NCBI GenBank assembly: GCA_951230915.1
Contig: OX579636.1
Location: 34,221,567-34,285,566, forward strand
DNA: 64,000 bases
Direction of reading: 5' to 3'
Origin: Antitrichia curtipendula
Lineage: Eukaryota; Streptophyta; Bryopsida; Hypnales; Leucodontaceae
Part shown: positions 59,210-64,000 of the stretch, in pieces
Position numbering within the stretch: the first letter of the stretch is position 1
How the letters are laid out: each line of letters begins with the position of its first letter
Program-made: the position numbers and the translations under genes
The notes under the pieces: generated by a model
Databases searched by the model: none
What the model saw: only the letters and a program-made list of their open reading frames with translations
What the model was told of the DNA's origin: nothing

Positions 59210-60950
59210 CTTTCTTCACGCTCCACTTGTAACAGCTTCCGACGCAAATTGTGCTAGATTGTTCCCACGCACTCACGCTACTCTTCAGATTGACAAGTAA
59301 GCCAAGTCTAGATGTCAACAAAATTGTTTTGCTGGCTCTTTCTGTCACGATAACACTTCGTATCCTGATGCTGGAGTCGATTGAAAATTAGAGCGCATCA
59401 AATAATCACTTTCTTCCTTAATAACCCTTTAAAAACAATCTGGTATACAGAGAAGAACCCTTCAGTATCAGGCTTCATCTCGAGCAGGGATAACACCTGC
59501 AAATCATCCATCACCCTGTCACGAAGATACGCCGACATTGAGCCTCCAATTTCAAATCTGGATTCTCAACCTTGATAGCTACCCCAGATCAGGTCCACTC
59601 CGCTGCAGAACCGACCTCACAATCGCTCGGCATTACCTTCAATCCCTGTGCTAGTCAGCACATCAATCACGCCTTCTCAATTATGCTTGCACGAAAAATA
59701 TCGCTCAGGAAAATCTCATCTCAGCAACACCTGTAAGAGGTTGAGACAACAGTACTCAGACATCAGAATCAATTTTCACACAATCGTATTCTCGCGAGCT
59801 TACATACTTATCCCTTAACACCTCCCAAGTTCATTTGGCCGACGCTCCAAATCATCGCTGAGGAGCCCAAGGGATAAGACTTCGACTGAATCTACAACAA
59901 GATTCGCGCTACCAAAAAGCGCACATAATCTTTCCACCTACAATTCTAAATCTTACAATTTCCATATAGTCTATGCCAAAGTAACCGCACCAACAAGAAC
60001 AGACCCGGACGCACACCTCCCTTAAAACATCTGAGCCAGGAAGTACAGACCCGAATCTCTGACGATAATATGTAAGTCCTTCTCAGTCACAAAATGAAAT
60101 CACTGGCAGGAACAATTGCCAACAAAATTCCTCCGACTTGATCAAAATTAACGAAACACCTCATCAATGTCAACCAATGTCCTGATCACCAATTCCTAAT
60201 TGCCGATCCAATAGCCAATAACACCAACCTCCCAAAAATTAAAAAACTTAACGAGCTACAGTCTCGAAAAAAATTCTCCAAACAAATAACGAAATAACGT
60301 AAACAAGATCACTACCGTACGACAGCCAATTTACCACTTCCACACGAACCTAACAACTCTCCAATAACCAGAAACTACACGTTCATTACCAATCCTACAC
60401 CTAAAAATCCCATGTTCTATCCACACCGTAGACCGAATCGAAACCATCATTTCGCGATGACACGTCCCCAAAAATTAGCAGCAAACGAAACAGCTACCAT
60501 GCCCTATTTCCGCGCAGCAAGAAAACAAGAAATCTCCACCTGAAACTCCACAGAGAGAACAGCAAAAACAGAGACCGACGACGAGATTTTATCCAAATTC
60601 GCAAGCGAACACGCAAAAATTGTCCGGGAATCGCATACGTTTCCTCTGTTTCAGCAGACAATTATGAGCTACTAACAATATAATGTAAAAAACTGGCGTG
60701 AATGCACTCACCGAGAGAGAGAGAAGAGCTAGCGTACTTCCGGAAATCCGGACTGTAAGTACAGTACATGGATCTCGATCTTTCAAAGTGCCGTGTCTTG
60801 CGCGTGCAGCGGCGCGGCGCTGGGATTAGAATGCAACGGAGCTGCTTGCAGACTCATGTTATGTAGGGGCCCAGGGACGGAGGACTCGAGACACGTAATC
60901 GAGGGAGAGGAGAGGAGAGGAGCGGGGAGGAGGAGAGAAGGCGGCGTGAG
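59210..60950. promoter_or_regulatory. Promoter and 5' region of the DUF21 gene
   Basis: Gene-free, moderately AT-rich DNA upstream of the minus-strand start at 59209. A 5' untranslated intron is possible, with donor-like CCTGTAAGAG at 59729 on the plus strand being uninformative. No clear core promoter was recognised. Confidence 0.35.
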
Positions 60951-60954
60951 AGGG

Positions 60955-61095
60955 ACGGACAGTGGATGAAGGTGGCCGGTGGCCACGTTCATCGAACGGA
61001 TTCTCATCTTAGTGTCAGGGGCGGGATGGCCTGTGAGGGGTTGGCACGTGGAAGACATGTTCTTTTCCGTACGGGAGAATGGGCCCGTTCTATTT
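60955..61095. repeat. Dispersed repeat, second copy of 1741-1880
   Basis: Inverted relative to the first copy, about 80% identical by eye over about 135 bases. It lies about 1.8 kb upstream of the DUF21 gene start and is followed to the left by a purine-rich GGAGAGGAGAGGAG run (60903-60940). Confidence 0.6.
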
Positions 61096-61599
61096 CGCAC
61101 GCATCCGAGTGTGGCGAGGATTTGGCGAGGATTGGGCCAGTGATTTTGCAGTTGCTTCAAAGAGCCCTTCCGTCACTTCGAGCCCTTTTGGAGGACGACA
61201 GAGCGTTGACGAACAGGAGCAGTCTGTTGCAGTTGGGTAAAGGTAACTGCACCTTATAATTCAGTCCAAACAGGCAATGCGAAGCAATTTTTTTTTTTTT
61301 TTAATTTTTTCTTCGAAGTAACGGTGTGAATTAAAAAAACCAAGGAGGAAGTACAACTACTCTAGTTAACATGGACGTTTCATCCTAGGTGGAAGACTAA
61401 GAGACAAGTGCCACAATTCAGCTTCAAGCAACATGTATAAAAGTCTTCCTATAATTTTGAAATTTGGCTAGTATGTAACTTACATGATAGAAGATGCAAA
61501 TGTCAAAAAAAGAAACCATATATATAGTGTAAAGATCTCACTCTAAGAGGTGTTAAAGTTTGTTGGCCTTGTCGGGTACCATTGAAAATGTGATATTAA

Positions 61600-61816
61600 A
61601 TCTTTACGATCTAAATGTGATACTAAATCTTTCAATCCATGTGGTCAAAGTTTTTGAAAAAAATTCCACACATTCCCACAGCAATCTAGTAACAAATTTG
61701 TACAAATTAATTTTGAAAAAAAGAAAACTTTTACTTTACATTTTTTCTCACTATCCTAAAAGGTGGAAATTTTTAAATAATTTTTGTCCTTGAAACAAGC
61801 CTCAATCCTTTAGGGG
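61600..61816. mobile_element. Right part of a TTAA-type element
   Basis: The right end AATCCTTTAGGGG is followed by TTAA (61817-61820). The interior matches the right third of the element at 30432-31367 (ATCTTTCAATCCATGTGGTCAAAG region). No matching left end was found, so it is truncated or decayed. Confidence 0.6.
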
Positions 61817-62453
61817 TTAAATTGCTTACCTTGGAAGATCTTGTTGGAAGTCAAAAGAATATTTTAGATTCTTTTTTTTTTTTTTTTTGAAATTATAATG
61901 AATATGTGCGAATTTTCAAAGTGTTAAAAATAGGTGTATCGACAACAATCCTAGACTTTCATGAATAGAGGCCATTCATTTTAGGCAAGAATCTATGCTT
62001 GGTCGGGTTCTTAAAGGGTTTGCAATTAGGTGCAATACTACAATCACCTTAAGTCATCTTCATTAAGTATACGTAATCTGAATTGTGGCCAATTTCTCAG
62101 ATGGATTCCAACTTATTCATATTGAAATGTCGATACAATGTTTGGATTTGCATTCAAATGTCATTTATTGTCTTGAGATCCTTTCGATATTATCAATTTC
62201 AAATTTTTTAAATACACCTTTGAGACAAGTTTATAAGTATTTAAAGCTTTTAAAAAAAAATTGGTTTAATCTTTTAAAATCTAAGCACCCATGAAAGGGT
62301 TGCTTTTATTAAAGAAGTGTCATGTTATAGATCTTGAAGGGCTAATATCACATTTAGATGATCTCAAATATTCAAAAACAGGTTAATATGTGCACTTATA
62401 TCAACATGGTGACAACACTAAGATAAATGATTCCATAATGATAAAGGCATTAA

Positions 62454-63452
62454 ACCTTGAAAAGACATGCCTATGACCATTTTTCTAAACTTCAAGTCCT
62501 TTTTTCTATATATTCCCATTTTGCATCTAAACATGAATTAAAGTTTTTAAAGTTTTTTTTTAGAGATGTAATTATGTGTCTTCTATAAGTCTTGAAAACT
62601 TGAAAACTTGTTGTGGAAACTTGAAATTATTGTTAATTTTTGAATGAAAAAAAAATGAAAAAAAAATCTTAAAATACAAAGTATGATTAAGAAAATTTGA
62701 AATTCTCTTTGTGGGTATATTGTATAGTGGAGAACAATATTATGCAATAATTTTTTTGTATCATTCTAATATTAGACTAACAACATTCAAATTGCATTAA
62801 TAATTTGAGTTTTAGAAATTTTTCTAATTTTTCTAATTTGACTAGAAACAAGACTTGATAAGTTTCAAATTGTTAGTTGAAAATAAGAGCAAGGAACAAA
62901 AAATTGCCAAAATACTCTACATGGTGATGCATGGATTTGTCATTTTCTTATGATTGTAAGAAAGTAAAAGAAAATGTCATAAGAAGGGAATATCTAACAC
63001 ATTATATTCAAGAAACTCCTCCCCTTTTTCACTCCAATCAATGGAAAATAATATTTTTTTCATACTTGAAGCCTCCTTCTAATAGACAATAGTTAGTCAA
63101 AAAGCATCTCATTATTAATAGACATTATTCATTTCTAAATTTTTCCTAAAAGTCTTTTATTAGAGGCTTGTAGTCCTTAGCAATGGTATTAGCTAGGGTT
63201 ATCCTTGAAATGTCTAAGAGTAAATTTTTTTATCCTTTACATAACATTGTATAACTAGGTAATGGTCCTCCCATATATTGGGAAGGTATTGTACCATGTT
63301 AACTCTCGGAATGATGGCGTTGAGAACCATAAGCGTCCTATAGATGACTTCATTGTTTGTTGTTGAAACAAAGAATATAACTTATCTATTGGTTCAATAA
63401 TCAAAACATTTTGGTAAATACCTTGGTCGTGGAAGGTTGTGTCCTTCAAGGG
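62454..63452. mobile_element. TTAA-flanked element K
   Basis: TTAA at 62450-62453 and 63453-63456. Ends ACCTTGAAAAGACATG and, inverted, CCCTTGAAGGACAC. The left part is the inverse of the right part of 53356-54081 (ATGACCATT, TTTTGCATCT, TAGAGATGTAATTATGTGTCTT). 999 bases, non-coding. Confidence 0.72.
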
Positions 63453-63459
63453 TTAAATA

Positions 63460-64000
63460 TTTGGGAAGGAGGGCCTTACCAGTGAGTTCAAAGATGCTAA
63501 AGGGGACCCCTACTTCATTGGTAAACTACAAAAAAATGTCCTCTTAGGTGTTTCAAAGATGATAACCTAAAATGTACGGGTTACCAAAGACTACAAGCAT
63601 CTAATAGAAGACTTTTACGGAAATTTCCGAAACAAAGAATGTACCTACTCATCCTTGAATGAGATGCTGTTTGGCTAACTACCATCCATTACGATATATT
63701 TTCCTTCCCAAAGTTTAAAACATCGTACTCCCCTAGTGGGGATTGTACGGCTGTTTTTTCCTTTCCCTTTCCCCCAAATCTTCCATGCATACGTGTCCGC
63801 CTGCAGTGACTCTGCAGCCTCTGGAGCCCTATTAAAAAAAACCCAGAAAGCAACACTGCAACACTGATGGGGGCTCATGATTTCACAAGTCCTGTCAGAA
63901 CCAGTCCTCATGAATCTAGTTGACAACACTATGCTACATGTGCAAAACTGTGTCCGGTCGTTGTCAAGCAGACAAGTGTCCAAATGGCCAAGCATTTTGT
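63460..64000. other. Window end, no gene seen
   Basis: No feature could be supported. A 106-codon minus-strand open frame at 63675-63995 has no recognisable domain and may be chance or an exon continuing beyond the window. Confidence 0.35.

Noticed and set aside
61366..61820. TTAA at 61366 as left end of the element finishing at 61816
   Set aside because: The sequence after it (CATGGACG) does not match the CCC-type right end, so the left border was not called.

Overview
This is nuclear DNA of a land plant. The genes are split by short GT-AG introns. Two encode plastid-type products (a solanesyl diphosphate synthase with a long N-terminal extension, and a membrane protein with a plausible transit peptide), and one encodes a GPI-anchored beta-1,3-glucanase with an X8 domain, a plant-typical combination. 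Gene spacing of roughly 10-13 kb, modest introns and the many small DNA transposons make a non-seed plant such as a bryophyte or lycophyte my leading guess, but nothing here proves the species. No operon, CRISPR array, tRNA or rRNA was recognised.

Layout. 1-4.1 kb: nested transposable elements and a broken copy of a gene found again near 15.4 kb. 4.1-8.6 kb: AT-rich, no gene, one small CACTA-type hairpin. 8.66-13.26 kb: a DNA transposon holding a two-exon Tigger/pogo-type transposase that looks intact. 13.5-15 kb: small elements, a microsatellite interrupted by a Stowaway MITE, and an 18-bp minisatellite. 15.4-17.8 kb: a decayed membrane-protein gene with an in-frame stop and a 1-kb TTAA-flanked element in its last exon. 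18.46-21.45 kb (minus): six-exon solanesyl diphosphate synthase. 22-24.8 kb: AT-rich, empty. 26.98-29.20 kb (minus): two-exon plastid membrane protein whose second exon is a SAM domain. 30.4-45.5 kb: repeats and transposon remains. 46.86-50.05 kb (plus): three-exon GH17 beta-1,3-glucanase. 50.4-54.1 kb: minisatellites and elements. 54.56-59.21 kb (minus): twelve-exon DUF21/CBS (CNNM/MGR-like) transporter. 61-64 kb: more elements.

The five intact genes act separately: transposition, plastoquinone side-chain synthesis, a plastid membrane function not recognised, callose or cell-wall turnover, and magnesium transport. All exon joins below were derived by reading splice sites and checking that reading phase is kept across every junction.

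The most unusual content is a set of about ten elements of 0.4-1.0 kb, each flanked by TTAA (one side TCAA in one case), most with termini beginning CCC and related internal sequence. This is the signature of piggyBac-like (or Kolobok-like) transposition, which is not usually described in land plants. The window supplies its own pre-insertion sites: one TTAA element sits inside a TA-flanked element whose short relative at 50.4 kb lacks it, and that TA-flanked element sits in a duplicated intron whose other copy at 15.6 kb is empty.
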